Shown in pieces: positions 36,094 through 47,711 of a stretch of 64,000 bases of DNA. Under the pieces are notes generated by a model. That model was not told the DNA's origin. It ran no database searches and saw only the letters and a list, made by a program, of their open reading frames with translations. The first letter of the stretch is position 1. Every line of letters starts with the position of its first letter. The translations under genes and the position numbers were made by a program. This DNA comes from Apophysomyces variabilis (taxonomy: Eukaryota; Mucoromycota; Mucoromycetes; Mucorales; Mucoraceae). The stretch spans positions 811,165 to 875,164 of the forward strand of contig MZZL01000401.1 of NCBI GenBank assembly GCA_002749535.1. Direction: 5' to 3'.

Positions 36094-38141
36094 CTTATTA
36101 TAGTTTAGCCATATTTAGGGTTGTTGTCCTTTTGGATACAACAGGATGTCAGATATGACAATCTTAAATCAGCTTATATTATCTTATATTAATTATTGTA
36201 AGCCTTAGTAAATATATAACTATATATAAAAAATAAGAAAATATAAGAGCAACTAAAAGAAGATATATTAAAGAATACTTTGAAAATATAGTATAAGATA
36301 GGTTAATGATGAAACAAAAGCATTTTTTTCTTAATAATATATTGATGCATTGTTTGCCGGAATTCTTGGTCTGTATATATTTTATATGTCCAAAATATTG
36401 ACACGTGCGGTGCTTATGTACTGTGACAAATAAGTACAAAAAGAAGGATGGGGGTAGAAATAAATAAAATAGTACAAGACACAAAAGTACAACAACAACA
36501 AGTATGAATAATGAATTCACAAAATATCAACTGTTCAAACAAATACAATTGAGGGAGGGTCGGGTTAAGGAAAAGATATAACGAAGGGTAGTAGAAGAGT
36601 GTGAAAATAAAATAAAATATATGAAGGAAGATAACAAAGGGAGTTCACCAAATAAACAATGTCACTTCAAACGATCTTAGCAGTAAAGATGAGTTCCTTA
36701 GATCCTTTCTCAAAAGCAATCTCAAAGACACTCCAAATTCACTGTACCCAGAAAAGATGTTTGCAAGTACAATGTGGTTCCAGTTCTTTTTGGTCCAAAA
36801 GGTTTTTCCCCCGGAGATTCCTCCTCCTTTTTTGTGAAAGAGGTCCTTTCCTATGTCTTTATTTCCTCTGAAACTATTCGACCCAAGAGGGGAATTGACT
36901 AGAACTAACTTAAAATTGAAACCATACAAAACGGAGGTAAACGCTAAGGACATGGGTTAGAAAAGCATGCGATCACTGGGAAAGAATGGGAGGAAGGATT
37001 CAGTCGTGTTTTCCAAGTTACACCAAATGACCATTTACGTCCGAAGCGGATGTGCGTGTACAAATAATTGATTGTGGTGTACCAACCAGGTCTGTAGGAG
37101 TTGTGCACGTACAAGGCAGGTGTGCACCAGACCAAGAGCAAAGGTCGCGCACCTAGGCCAACGTGTAGTGTACCTAGCCGTGTACTTCTTGAAGAGCAAG
37201 ACAAACTTTCCACCATTCTTACTCCCAAAGGCTCCATCTTTTCATTCTTTTTATGTTGCATTTACTCGGGTGGTGAGGCCGGAAAAACCATCACATAATG
37301 GTGTCAATATTGACGCGTGCGGTGTTTGTATGGGGGTTGAAAGTACACATTAGGGATAATAAAAGACGTTAGCAGAACCAACACTAAAAAAGGTATACAG
37401 ACAAGAAAAAGATCTCAAAAAAATAGATATACTAAGCGGTGGCAGAAGAGTACAATGAAATAGGATCTCAAAAGGCAATACAAAATATGACACAATAAGC
37501 CTATTGCTAGTTACTTGTTTCAATGATCGTCCGATGATCCAATGACAACAATAACTCAACAACAGCTAAAGCGAAACAACAATAAAGAGGTTTACAAAGG
37601 AAAGATAAAAAAAAAGACAACTAACTAAATAAGTGCAATCTAAGCGTAGAATGCCACTTGTTCGATTAAGCAGAAAAGGTGTGGTAAAATTTGCTGTGGT
37701 TTTTCCTATCTGATCCCACTATATTTATTTCCATTGCCTTCAAGAAAACTAAGTTTGTCCTAAGGCCAAAGACATATTAAGACTACTAATAGAAAAATGA
37801 CGATAACAAAAGATACAAAAGACGAAATTGTGTCGATAGGTAAGGTCCATGGATATACTTGAGAGACAGATGTCGTGTGTAATTTATCACGACGTGTTAC
37901 ACCCAGTTTTATACACTGCATTGTTAACTTCAGGATTGTTCAGTCGTTTTCATTTTCCGCTCGCGCACCCCCTCTCAGTGCACCCTGATTAGGCGCACTA
38001 CAACCGGTGTAATTGTTGTGTACGTAAATCTGTTCGTGAATACTCTGGACATTTCCTGTGATTTTGATGCCAATTCCATGTTGATGTTGGTCCTGTGTAC
38101 GGCCAGAAAAAATTATATCACATCGTGTCAATATACCAAAA
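36094..38141. other. AT-rich region between elements, no gene
   Basis: About 2 kb of purine-rich, AT-rich sequence without a supported gene. A motif ATATTGAC(A/G)CGTGCGGTG occurs at about 36389 and again at 37307 in the same orientation, and TGTCAATAT recurs at 37305 and 38126. These may be the edges of very old LTR-like repeats. The interior does not align well by eye, so I do not name an element. Confidence 0.35.
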
Positions 38142-38156
38142 GCGGGTTTAGCTCAG
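38142..38156. repeat. 15-nt target-site duplication, 3' copy (LINE 2)
   Basis: GCGGGTTTAGCTCAG, identical to tRNA-Phe nucleotides 1-15 at 42983-42997. It bounds the 3' end of LINE copy 2. Confidence 0.88.
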
Positions 38157-38419
38157 ATTAAAGATTTTGGTTTATTGTAGGAAGTTAATGCAAGCACCAT
38201 TGAGGCATTACTGCTAACTTTGGGGAGCGAAAAGGGGGAACAGAAGCAACTAAAAAATTCTCAAGGGTTCGACAGAAGAGAAAAAAAAAAAAGGAAGTAA
38301 GGAAAGGAGAAAAAAAGAAACATGTCCTACTACATGATTTATTGTTATTGAGGTCCGCCCAGCAACTGCAGCTTCAAGGTTGTGCCAGTGTGGGGGAGCG
38401 ACTCAATAAAACAATGAAA

Positions 38420-41400
38420 TCATCGTTCTGCACCAGAGGGAGGAGAGAGCCACAAAGAGCCGGCATCAGGTTCAGGCGGATATTCGCCGTCAGGATTGCA
38501 AATCACTTCTATATGATAGAGGATCGTGAGCAGGTCAGGCCAGAAAGAAGGACAAGGGGAACCAGGTTTGACAGGTAAGGCGTTGAGGGCAGTGTCAATC
38601 GGGTGCATACCGGGAGTCGGAGGGATTGGCAAGCTATCCCAAAGGGCAGGTGGGATGGCTCGGCAGAATCGAAGGTGACGACGGGAAGTGTGATCCGCAA
38701 GACAGGCGCATTCCTTTAGGCGGCCTGGCAACCAACCCATTCGCCACCGGAGGAGATGACTACGTTCAGTGCGGGTGGCGGGTACAGTGAGAATAGGATC
38801 TATACCCAAGATTGGACGGCAAGCTGTGATCAAAACCTGGGGCGTAGCAGCGAGGAAACGGTCAAGCTGTTCTTGACGTATTCGGAGAAAGTAGGACTTG
38901 AGGGAGGAAGGACAAGGCGACAGAAGGGAAATAAACAAGGGATTTTGGCGCAAATGATTGAGACGAGGAAAAAGAATGACTGGGGTAAGGAGAGAAAGGA
39001 GGCAATCTGGAGGAAGAGTTGATGCGCGCAGACAGTATCTGGTCACCAAACAATCAGTACGGAAACGCATGGATGGCAAGTTGCATAAGTGTTTCAGGAC
39101 GGTGGTGGACGAGGAGGGGTGACCGCCAACGATCATTCGGAGACATTTGTCCTGGAGTCATTCGAGAGCCAGAAAATTGGATTGCATAAACTTGCAAATG
39201 GCGAGTCCATACTCGAACTTTGGGTGAATGAATTGGGCATAAAGTTTGGTAGACAACAGGAGGCTAAACCCAGACCTGTTGGCCCCAAGAGACGTAAGGA
39301 TTGACATAGCAAGAATGGTGAGGGGAGTGCGATATGAGATAAGGGATGAGGTATCAATACCAGCGGAACGAAAGGGAACACCAAGGTACATAAATTCCTC
39401 AACCATCGGTAAAGCTTGGTCATACAGAGACAGAGGAGAGATGGAATCGGATGCGGGAGGATGATTCAGTATGGCACATTTGGCAGGGTTCCACCAGTAG
39501 CCTAAAGAAAAGGAATGTGATTGGGCTTGGGAAAGCATCATAAACATGGAACGATATGATCCGAAGATGGCCACATCATCAGCAAACAAAAGTGATGTAA
39601 GGGCCACTTGAGAGGAGGAAGCAGAAGAGGAAGAAAAAGAATTGAAAACATTGGGAGAACGGGGAAGACAAACGGAAGTAGTAGAATGGGGAGCAAATGA
39701 ACGAAGAAGGGAAGGAAGGGAGTTAATATACAAAGAATAAAGATGCGGACTCAACACTGAGCCTTGAAGGACACCAGTGCGAGGGGAAAAGGAACGGGAG
39801 ACATGGTTAGACAAAACAATAGAGATGGTGACATCGTCAAACAAATGGGACAGCAAGAACAAAAGAGGGGGAGGGGAACCATTTTTTGCTAATTCATGCC
39901 AGATCACTTGACGGTCCACAGTGTCATAGGCTGCTTTAATATCAAGAAACGCAATGACTGGATAAGAACTATGATAGTGGCGGAAATTTTGCATAAGTTC
40001 ATGCAGACATAAAGCTTGATCAAGGGCACTTCTTTGTGGGCGGAAACCTCCTTGTGCAAGGTCTAACGGTGGGGAAAAGTAGGAGAGAGGAATGGCGAGG
40101 CATGACTCCATAAGTTTGTGGAGAACTGAAGTTAGGGAGATGGGGCAATAGTTGGAGGGAAGACTAGGATCACCCTTCTTGAACAGGGGACAAACTTGAG
40201 CATGACGCCAACTGGGAGGGACATAGGACCACGCCCAGCAAAGAGAGAAGAGATTAGCCAATAAAGGGGACAAGTGACAAGAGAGCGGTTTCAGCATTTC
40301 TGCCTTCAAGTGATCAACACCAGGGGCCTTTCGGTTGGGAAGACGCTTGAGGCAAGAAGCAATGATCGGGGTCTTGAACGGACATTCTACAAAAGATAAA
40401 AAAGGAAGGGGAGGGGGGGAAGGAACAAAAGGATGGGAAGAAGGAAGGAGTGAACCATCGTACACTCGGGACAAATGATCGCACATCACCTCTGCAGCTG
40501 CTTGGGGTCCATCCGGGTGTGTAAATGAATGTTGAGCGTTATGGCGGCAATGAAGGGACTTGATCTTAGAGGTGGCCTTTTCAAAGTTCACCTCAAGAGA
40601 GTGACAATACGCGCGCCAAGATGTTCGTTTGGCTGTTTTGACAGCAGATCGAAATATTGTCATCGCTTCTTGGTGACGATTCCACCATAGGACTTTATCC
40701 ATCCCAATGGCTCAACGCCATCGGCGGTAACAACGATTGCGACAAGCAGCAGCAGCGGTAATATCCGTGTTCCAGTATTTCTTCCAATCAGCCAGACGAG
40801 GAGGTTAAGTACCAATAGACGAATCAAGTGATGTGTATATTGCATGATTCAATCTATCAGCATATTGGTCAATGGCGTTGTGTGCAGAGGTAACCGTTGG
40901 AGGAGGCGAAGAGGAGGAAGAGGTTCGATTAAGGAATGTAATTATATTGGTTGACAGAGAGGTAATGGCAGCAGAAAAGTGCGAAGTATAGAGGGCGCAT
41001 GGTTCATCTTCAAGCAACTGTGTAAGATGCCAAGTGCGGCGTTGAGGGGGGGAGGGGGGCAAGGAAGAAAGGAGGGAAGGATCTAGCATAAAGGAAAAGG
41101 ACATAAGTTTATGATCAGAATTAAGAGAGAGATCGAGTTTGATAGACATAGAAGGAGAAATAAAAGAAGAGTGGCAGTTAGTGATAAATAAGTCAATAAT
41201 ACTTTTGAGCAGGCAACCGTTGCGAAAGGAAAGGAGGGTAGGAACACCGTAGGCAAGGAAACAGTTTAAAATTTCAAGTTGATGAGTTGCACACCAGTCT
41301 TGAAAAATAGGACCCCGGGAATTAGTGCGAGCATCACCAGTAAGAGCACCAAAGCGAGCATTCATATCACCACAATTAATTGTGTTCAGAGTCAAAGGAA

Positions 41401-41773
41401 TGGAATGAATGAGAGAAGAAACAGTATGATCATCAAGGGAAGGGGGAAGGTAAAGGCACACAAGACGAAGGGGACCAAATTGAAGAACAAGATCATAATT
41501 AGAAGAAGAAGGAAGGCGATAAACAGGAAAGGGACAGGAAGGGGATATAAGAGCAGAAACGCCCATAGAACCGCGGAAACCACCAGTGACATGTTTGCCA
41601 TAAAGGTGAAACTGTTGCCAACTGGTAGGTAGAATAGAGGGGGAAAGAAGCCAGGTTTCTGTAATGAAAAGCATAGAAAATGAGTGGCAATGTTGAAGAA
41701 CGTCGTTAACTACAGATAGCTGCAGACCATTTGCATTCCAAAGGCCAATGGTGAGTGGTGTGGATTCACTCAT
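38420..41773 (-). pseudogene. LINE copy 2 ORF2 (endonuclease + reverse transcriptase)
   Basis: One frame runs from ATG 41771-41773 to 38420, with three nonsense codons: TAA at about 40805, TGA near 40708 and TGA at 39155-39157 (copy 1 reads CGA, Arg). Otherwise the order is complete. The endonuclease shows GLWNANGLQLSV, FITETWLLSP and CGDMNARFG. The reverse transcriptase shows RKAPGVDHLKAEMLKPL, FKKGDPSLPSNYCPISLTSV, FLDIKAAYDTVDRQ, GVLQGSVLSP and SLLFADDVAIFG. The C-terminal cysteine/histidine cluster is CACLADHTSRRHLRFC. In GDMNARFG, Met replaces the Phe usual in GDFNA. Confidence 0.9.
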
Positions 41774-42789
41774 TATTGGTTATTTGGAAGGGCAGCGCGG
41801 GACTGGGCAGTGTATACGTTGAGCATATCATCATCCACATCATCGTTGTGAGAAGGAGCGACTGTAAAACCAGAAGCTGGATCATCTCGATCTCGCGAGG
41901 GGAAGGACGCAGCAAGAATAGACTTAACGTCATCGACGTCGATCCAGCCCGCTTTAAAAAAGTCATGGCAGACAGTGGCAGCAACTGGTGGCCGCATGAA
42001 TTTTAGGGCGTTCATGCAACATTGTCAGTTTAATTGGATGGCGTGGGATTGGCGTTCTAACAGAGGGAGCGGTTCAAACTTAGGGTCGGTGAGATGCGAA
42101 GGGTCGGTGGGGTCGTAATCTTTTATGGTGTTGACTTTGGCCTTTTCCAGTAGCTCCAACACTGTTGGTGCATACTGAGCATGAACCAGCAAACCAATGA
42201 CTTTGCGGGTCAGGAATGAAACGTCAAGGATACGAGCAGATTCGAGGCCCAACTTGTGAAGGCGGCGACGGATTTCAGGGCGATCCATGCGCTTGGTGCG
42301 AGGGATGTAAATATAGTCAAACCCTTGCAGGCCAGATGGGATTTGAAAACCATGGGCTGCAGCTTCACGCTTGCGCTCAGAAACTGGAGGGCGACTTGGG
42401 TGATTCTTTTTAGTCACCTCAGCCCAGGTGGAAGCATTGGTGCCTTGGACAATAGTGGAAGCAGAAACAGAAACAGGAGCAACCAGGGAAGAAGTAGGTT
42501 CATCTTTATCTGAAAAAGCAGCAAGACGGGCATGCAAGGAAGCGACTTCATCACGTAGTCGCTGGTTTTTAGTAATTAGTTCACGGAATTTGGCTAATTC
42601 TTTCTCTTGGGAAGTGACTCGAGTAAGAAGAGTTTGGATTTGAGACTGCATAGTCTCGAATTTCGCATTAAAGTCGTGCACCATGGTGGCTGGAAGCGTG
42701 ACGGCAGAAATTTGGGCGGACGAAAAATTTGAGGGGGAGGGGAAAGAGACAAAAAAATCCTTTTTTTCTTCAAAAATTTTTTCGAACAT
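41773..42789 (-). pseudogene. LINE copy 2 ORF1 (gag-like)
   Basis: It starts MFEKIFEEKKDFFV at 42789. A coiled-coil segment (METMQSQIQTLLTRV-like heptads) follows, then a globular part (RPEIRRRLHKLGLESARILD) and a C-terminal region. One in-frame TGA near 42025, where copy 1 encodes Arg, interrupts it. The natural stop TAA (41773-41775) shares its last A with the ORF2 ATG (TAATG), a compact arrangement suited to termination-reinitiation. Confidence 0.8.
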
Positions 42790-42982
42790 TTAGAAAGAAT
42801 CGACGTAAAACAGGCAAAAAAAATAAGCTAAAGCAGGCTGAAAATAAGATATAGTAAAGAGGAAATCGGGGAGAACAATATATCAAAAAATAAAGGACGG
42901 ATGAACACTTTTTTTTTAAAGATGAAAGGAACACTTCTTTCGTGAAGTCGAAAAAAGTGATGAAAAAGCGAAAGAGCGTGCC

Positions 42983-43055
42983 GCGGGTTTAGCTCAGTTG
43001 GGAGAGCGTTAGACTGAAGATCTAAAGGTCATGTGTTCGATCCACATAACCCGCA
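42983..43055 (+). tRNA. tRNA-Phe (anticodon GAA), right copy
   Basis: A 73-nt cloverleaf identical to the left copy: acceptor GCGGGTT/AACCCGC, anticodon loop CTGAAGA, T loop TTCGATC, discriminator A, no intron. Its upstream side is LINE copy 2 (starting at the next base, 42982). Downstream there are 27 nt before the gypsy element. Both internal promoter boxes are intact, so it may still be transcribed by Pol III. Confidence 0.95.
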
Positions 43056-43078
43056 AATATCTTTTAGCATTTTTCATG

Positions 43079-43082
43079 ATAT
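43079..43082. repeat. 4-bp target-site duplication of the gypsy element (left)
   Basis: ATAT here and ATAT at 48016-48019 flank the element. The empty site in the left duplicate carries a single ATAT between CATG and GGTTAT. Confidence 0.8.
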
Positions 43083-43377
43083 TGTCGTTTTCGTAAAGTC
43101 GATTCACAGCTACTGTTTTGGACGCGAGTTGCCAATCAAGCTGGAATATAGAAATCGTAAAGGAACAGAAGTAAAAGATAAAAGTGTGCGAGGGAATTCG
43201 ATGATGTTTATTTTTCACCAACTATCCAAAGTATTTATACGTATGATATTTCTATAATTTTCTACGAGGCTGAAGATGCGAGAAGTATCTAGGAACTTCT
43301 TGGAAACCAACCGCAACTTCGAGAACTTCTTGGAAGGCTTTAGCAAAAAGAGTCTTTGCGTTCATGCGCCGATTCCG
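43083..43377 (-). repeat. Gypsy 3' LTR, 9 bases missing at the N
   Basis: It is identical to 47712-48006. The terminal nine bases (GCTCCGACA on the plus strand) present in the other LTR are absent, being replaced by the N at 43378. Confidence 0.92.
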
Positions 43378-43378
43378 N

Positions 43379-46300
43379 GGTATGGACCCAAGAGGCGTAA
43401 GGTTTACCGTTCATATCGGCGAGTTTGTAGATGTCGGTGTCGTGGTTGCATTCGAGAACCTTGTAAGGGCCCTTCAAGTTATATTCAAGTCCAAATTTAT
43501 TTTCGTGTCGCATAAGGACGTGATCACCGGAATTGAACACTTGGTGTTTGGTGTGCCAATCCCATCGATTCTTGTCCTTGATACGGTCAGCGTGGGATTT
43601 CTCCTGGGCGAGTGCGCGGGCTTGTCGTAACTGTCGTAGTGAAGGAATTCGGCTATCCACGATATCTTGTTCGTTGGTCGAAATTTCTCTTGTAACAAAT
43701 GGATGGAGAAAGTCACCAGGAAGAACTGGGTCTTGACCGTAAACCAGATAGAAAGGACTGACACCAGTGGTACGGTGTTTACGAATGCGGGCAGCAAGGA
43801 GGGCAGCGTCAATATACTCGTCCCATCGATGTATTTCGCCATGAACGTATTTGCGCAACATCTGTTTGAGTATTCCGTTGGTTCGTTCGCACTTGCCATT
43901 CGAACGTGGATGAAACGCCGAAGTAAGATTATGCTTGAGCTTGAGGCGGCCAAGGTAACTGTTCAGAACTTTGGACATGAAATTTGTTCCTCGATCGGTG
44001 ACAACTTCTATAGGACAACCGAAACGAGTAACAATTTCTTCGTATAGGAAACGAGCAATGGCATCACCTGTGGCATCGGGGACGGCGCGTGCTATCGGAT
44101 AACTTGTGTTGTAGTCGACAGCAACAAGTAGCCACCGGTTACCATGGTTCGTCGTGGGAAGTTCGCCAATAAAGTCCAAGTGCCACCGTGCAAATGGAGG
44201 TGGAATTTCGGTCAAGTGCATGGGCGAACGATGCGCGTTACGGTCAGCGTTCGAGGCAAGTTGACATTCAGGGCATTCGGATAACCAGGTCTTGATATCG
44301 TCTTTCATATTGGGCCACCACCATCGTTTCCGGATAATGTCGTGAACGGTAGTAACTCCTTGATGGCCAAAACCACGGTGAACATGTTGTACAGTATCGG
44401 CACGTCGGGCAAAGGTCAGGAATTGGATTTCTTTGACGGTATCACCAGCCTTGACTTTCCGGAAGACCTTACCATCGCGAACAACGAACATGTCTTTACG
44501 CTGAGCCATAAGATCCTTGTAGGACGGCGGCCAGTTTTCCTCGGGTTGGGCATAGAAGCGTGGCCAGTCAGATTCTTGAATTGCCTTTTTGGCGATAGCA
44601 TACAGATGGTCGGGTTCCATGGATAAGTCAGCTGGCGTGCAAGTAGGACCGTCCCGTCGAGAGAGCAGATCGGGAATGTGATTCTCCTTTCCGGGTTTGT
44701 ACAGTATGGTCGGATCATACAGCTCTAATTCAGCGATCCATCGGGTCAGGCGAGGCGTTGGTTTCTGCTGAGACCGGAAATACTTGAGCGGATGGTGGTC
44801 CGTGTACACCGTATATGGGCGTCCTTCGATAAAGCAGCGCCATGTACGTAGTGCATGCAAGATACCTAATAATTCTCGTTCCTGAGCCGGATAGTTCCGT
44901 TCCGTCGAGGACAACTTCTTCGATTCAAACGCCAGAGGATGTAAGTTACCGTCAGGGCCTTGCTGGAGGAGGACAGCTCCTATACCAAAATCGGAAGCAT
45001 CGGTTTCAATGACATAGGGCAATTCCGGGTTTGGAGGCTGGAGAACCGGGGCATCCATCATGCGGGACTTGATTTCGTCAAATGCAGACTGGCATTCAGG
45101 GGTCCAAACAATCGGTCTTCTTTTCGCACCTGTACCTTTCGTCAAGTCGGTCAACGGGGCCGCAATGCTCGCAAAGTCCTTGATAAACCGCCGATAATGA
45201 GAACCGAGGCCGATGAATTGACGTACTTCTTGGACGTTTGTTGGTTGCGGCCATTCTTGAATCGCTTCTACCTTGGACTTGGCAGGCAGGATACCGTCGG
45301 CGCTAATTTGGAAACCCAGGAACTCTAAGGATTGCTTGTTGAACTCACATTTTTTTAGGTTGGCGTACAGTTGAGCTTTGCGAAGTCGTTCGAGAACCAT
45401 CCGGACATGCTCGCGATGTTCCTCCTCAGAGCGGCTGTATATAAGGATATCATCGAGGTACACGAGTACGAACTTGTCCAGGTAGTCGCCAAGAACGGAG
45501 TTCATGAGCCGTTGGAATGTCGGTGGTGCATTGGTGAGGCCAAAGGGAAGTACTAGGAATTCATAGGAACCGTATCTTGTATTGAAAGCAGTCTTGGGCA
45601 CATCCTCAGGACGAATCTTGACTTGATGGTAACCACTTTTAAGGTCGATACTAGAGAAGTACTTCGCCTTTCCCAACCGTTCGAGACATTCGTCGATTCG
45701 TGGTAGTGGATGAGAGTTGCGCTGAGTAACCTGATTGATGGCACGGTAGTCAATACACATGCGCATCGAGCCATCCTTCTTGCGGACAAAAAGCACAGGG
45801 GCACCCCACGGGGAATTGCTCGGTCGGATCAACTTAAGGTCGAGGAGTTCGCGTAGCTGTTTTCTTAGTTCGTCCAATTCGAGCGGGCTCATCTTGAACG
45901 GTTGGCGGTTAATGGGTCGTGCGTCGCCAGTGTCTATTACATGTTCGACGTCGCGGTCCGGGGGTAGTCCAGGTAAGGTGTCTTTGAAGACGTCCGAATA
46001 CTCTTCTTGTATTTCATGGAAGTTTCCATTATTGTCACGTTTCTTGTCGTCGGTATAATATGCCACGAAGATCTCGTCGACTTGGCCCTTGCATTCCATT
46101 CGTTTCAGTTGTCTGTGGGATATCAGAGCAAGTGTGCCGTCCAATGATTGGTCTTGATGCGTTATCGGGTTCAACGTGAAACGAAGGTTGCCTTGTACTA
46201 GTTCCCATGTGCCGTTTGCCCAGTTCGTTGGAGTAGGGGCCACATGCTTGAACCAATCTTGGCCGAGGATGATGTCGAACTTTGTATCCAGGACATACGC

Positions 46301-46723
46301 TTGCCAAGTTTGACGGAATCCTCCGGCCAGTTCGAGATCAAAGGTTACTTTGGTGCTGATATCGAGCGTGTGGCCTCCTGCTGTCTCCACTGATCGTTTT
46401 TGCACTTTCTCGTGTACCGCGCCTTGACACATTCGCGGAGAGATATATGAAGTACTGGCTCCGGTATCCAACAATACGTTTGCTAATCGACCGTTACAGA
46501 CCATGGAGTACAGGGGCAATTCGGTATTCTTTATTGTATTTAGTCTATCAATATGTTGCAGGTCATCTTGGATAGTTCCAGGTAGAGTGTTGTCTGTGTG
46601 CGTCTCTTGTTTTCCGGTTAAATCGATCAACGGCGCCTCAGTGTCTTTCAAATCCACAGTGTGAAGGGATGGACGTTCGCGCGACGGGACTCCCTTCAAT
46701 CCCGACGCGCCTGGCCTTTTAAA
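43379..46723 (-). CDS. Gypsy pol polyprotein (protease, RT, RNase H, integrase), 3' end lost at N
   Basis: Read in the -1 frame relative to gag, entering at the slip site 46717-46723; no AUG is used near its start. Order: aspartic protease VLLDTGASTSYISP; reverse transcriptase MCIDYRAINQVT and VYLDDILIYSRS; RNase H IETDASDFGIGAVLLQ; integrase zinc domain (HRGFGHQG, later CPECQ), then the DDE core with DFIGELP, VTDRGTNFMS and ERTNGILKQML. It is open for about 1,110 codons with no internal stop. The sequence ends at YASWVHT where the gypsy family normally continues a little further; the rest falls in the N gap. Confidence 0.93.
46679..46723 (-). promoter_or_regulatory. -1 programmed ribosomal frameshift signal (gag-pol)
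   Basis: On the minus strand the heptamer T TTA AAA (46723-46717) sits in the gag frame, fitting X XXY YYZ. After a 6-nt spacer (GGCCAG), GCGCGTCGGGA (46710-46700) pairs with TCCCGTCGCGC (46689-46679), 10 of 11 pairs around one U-U mismatch, with a 10-nt loop that contains the gag stop codon. Slipping by -1 enters exactly the pol frame. Confidence 0.82.
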
Positions 46724-47655
46724 TGGTTGGATCGACCGGAAACTCGAGGGCGAAAACGTAAATCATCGGGGAGAGGCGGTAAAGCACAGTTGCGAGCGAG
46801 ATGTCCGGTGTTGCCGCAATTGAAGCAAGTTCTGGGTACTTGACGGTCTTGTCCAACAACTTGTTGTGGTCTTGAGCGAGCATTGTTCTGGTAACGGTTA
46901 CCATTGCGGGGAACGATCGCATCAAGTTCCATTGGCGCGGGGTCGGTAGATCGATACATGGCGTTTTCAGTATTGACAAACATGGAACGGCCGCGGAGTC
47001 CTTGAGCGCATTCTTCGGCTGCCTCGAATGCTTCGGCCGCCCGGTATGCTTCTACTAGTGTTTGCGGGTTCTTCAGTAAGACTTGCAGACGGGCTGTATA
47101 CTGCAGTCCCTGAATAAAATGATCCACCGCATCTTCTTCGTACATGTCTTGAAGATCAAGCATGATGTCACGGAATGCAACGATGTATTCGCGGATCGAT
47201 CGGGTTTGCTGGAGTTCCTTAATGCGTTGTCGAGCCAGTTTCGAAGCGTTACTGGGCTTAAACTCGGCGCGGAAAAGGTCTTTAAAATCTCGCCAGGTGG
47301 TTGGAATAGCGCTTTCACCGTTTTCGTTGATTGTTGTTTCGAGATGTCGCCACCAAGTTGCTGCTGCTTCGCGAAGCAGGGTGGAAGCGTAAAGGATACG
47401 TTGTGTTTCATCAAGTCCGGAGAGGTCTGCAAATTTTTCGAAGGTATGTATCCAAGTTTCAACGGCTGTTGACGATCGTTCGCCTTTGAAGATATCGGGC
47501 TGAACGGGTCGCACGTTTTTCGGTAGTCCATTACTGGTGGGTCGGCGATCGCTGGCTTCCTGTTGCATAAGCCGCAATTCGGTTTGTTGTTGCTGAATAA
47601 ATTCCAGCATTCGGGCCATCGTGGCCATCATATCCTGAGTGTTCGTATTTGTCAT
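46696..47655 (-). CDS. Gypsy gag (capsid/nucleocapsid)
   Basis: 319 residues from ATG 47653-47655 (MTNTNTQDMM) to TGA 46696-46698. The N-terminal glutamine-rich helix is followed by a capsid-like retrotransposon gag domain (WIHTFEKFADLSGLDETQRI, TWRDFKDLFRAEFKPSN, IREYIVAFRDIMLDL). A single CCHC zinc knuckle, CFNCGNTGHLARNC, lies near the C-terminus. The stop codon lies within the stem-loop of the frameshift signal. It is intact. Confidence 0.92.
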   Translation of the reverse strand: MTNTNTQDMMATMARMLEFIQQQQTELRLMQQEASDRRPTSNGLPKNVRPVQPDIFKGERSSTAVETWIHTFEKFADLSGLDETQRILYASTLLREAAATWWRHLETTINENGESAIPTTWRDFKDLFRAEFKPSNASKLARQRIKELQQTRSIREYIVAFRDIMLDLQDMYEEDAVDHFIQGLQYTARLQVLLKNPQTLVEAYRAAEAFEAAEECAQGLRGRSMFVNTENAMYRSTDPAPMELDAIVPRNGNRYQNNARSRPQQVVGQDRQVPRTCFNCGNTGHLARNCALPPLPDDLRFRPRVSGRSNHLKGQARRD

Positions 47656-47694
47656 AATCGGTTATCGTTGTTCAGCAGTGAAGGCGGGGTCGTT

Positions 47695-47709
47695 GGTCAT
47701 CAGCTACCA
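47695..47709 (-). promoter_or_regulatory. Candidate primer binding site of the gypsy element
   Basis: Two bases inside the 5' LTR the minus strand reads TGGTAGCTGATGACC, starting with TGG, the complement of a tRNA 3' CCA. TGGTAGC matches the end of many initiator Met tRNAs; beyond that the match is not obvious, so the tRNA primer is uncertain. Confidence 0.45.
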
Positions 47710-47711
47710 AT

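Larger units (their letters stand above)
38157..42982 (-). mobile_element. tRNA-Phe-targeted LINE, copy 2 (nonsense mutations)
   Basis: A 4,826-bp second copy on the minus strand, same layout as copy 1: its 5' end abuts tRNA nucleotide 1 (42983) and its 3' end reads ...CAAAATCTTTAAT at 38157. The reading frames are less damaged than in copy 1, with no frameshift and about four in-frame stops. Protein divergence from copy 1 is considerable (many substitutions per line of alignment), so these are two separate insertions of related elements rather than one duplicated insertion. Confidence 0.92.

Noticed and set aside
36944..37261. 105-codon minus-strand frame
   Set aside because: Low-complexity, no motif; overlaps other equally long frames on the opposite strand.
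36385..38130. Possible pair of old LTRs around ATATTGAC(A/G)CGTGCGGTG
   Set aside because: Only the edge motif repeats clearly; interiors do not align by eye and no coding domain is present.
38420..39464. Plus-strand open frames across LINE copy 2
   Set aside because: They are the antisense shadow of the LINE ORF2.
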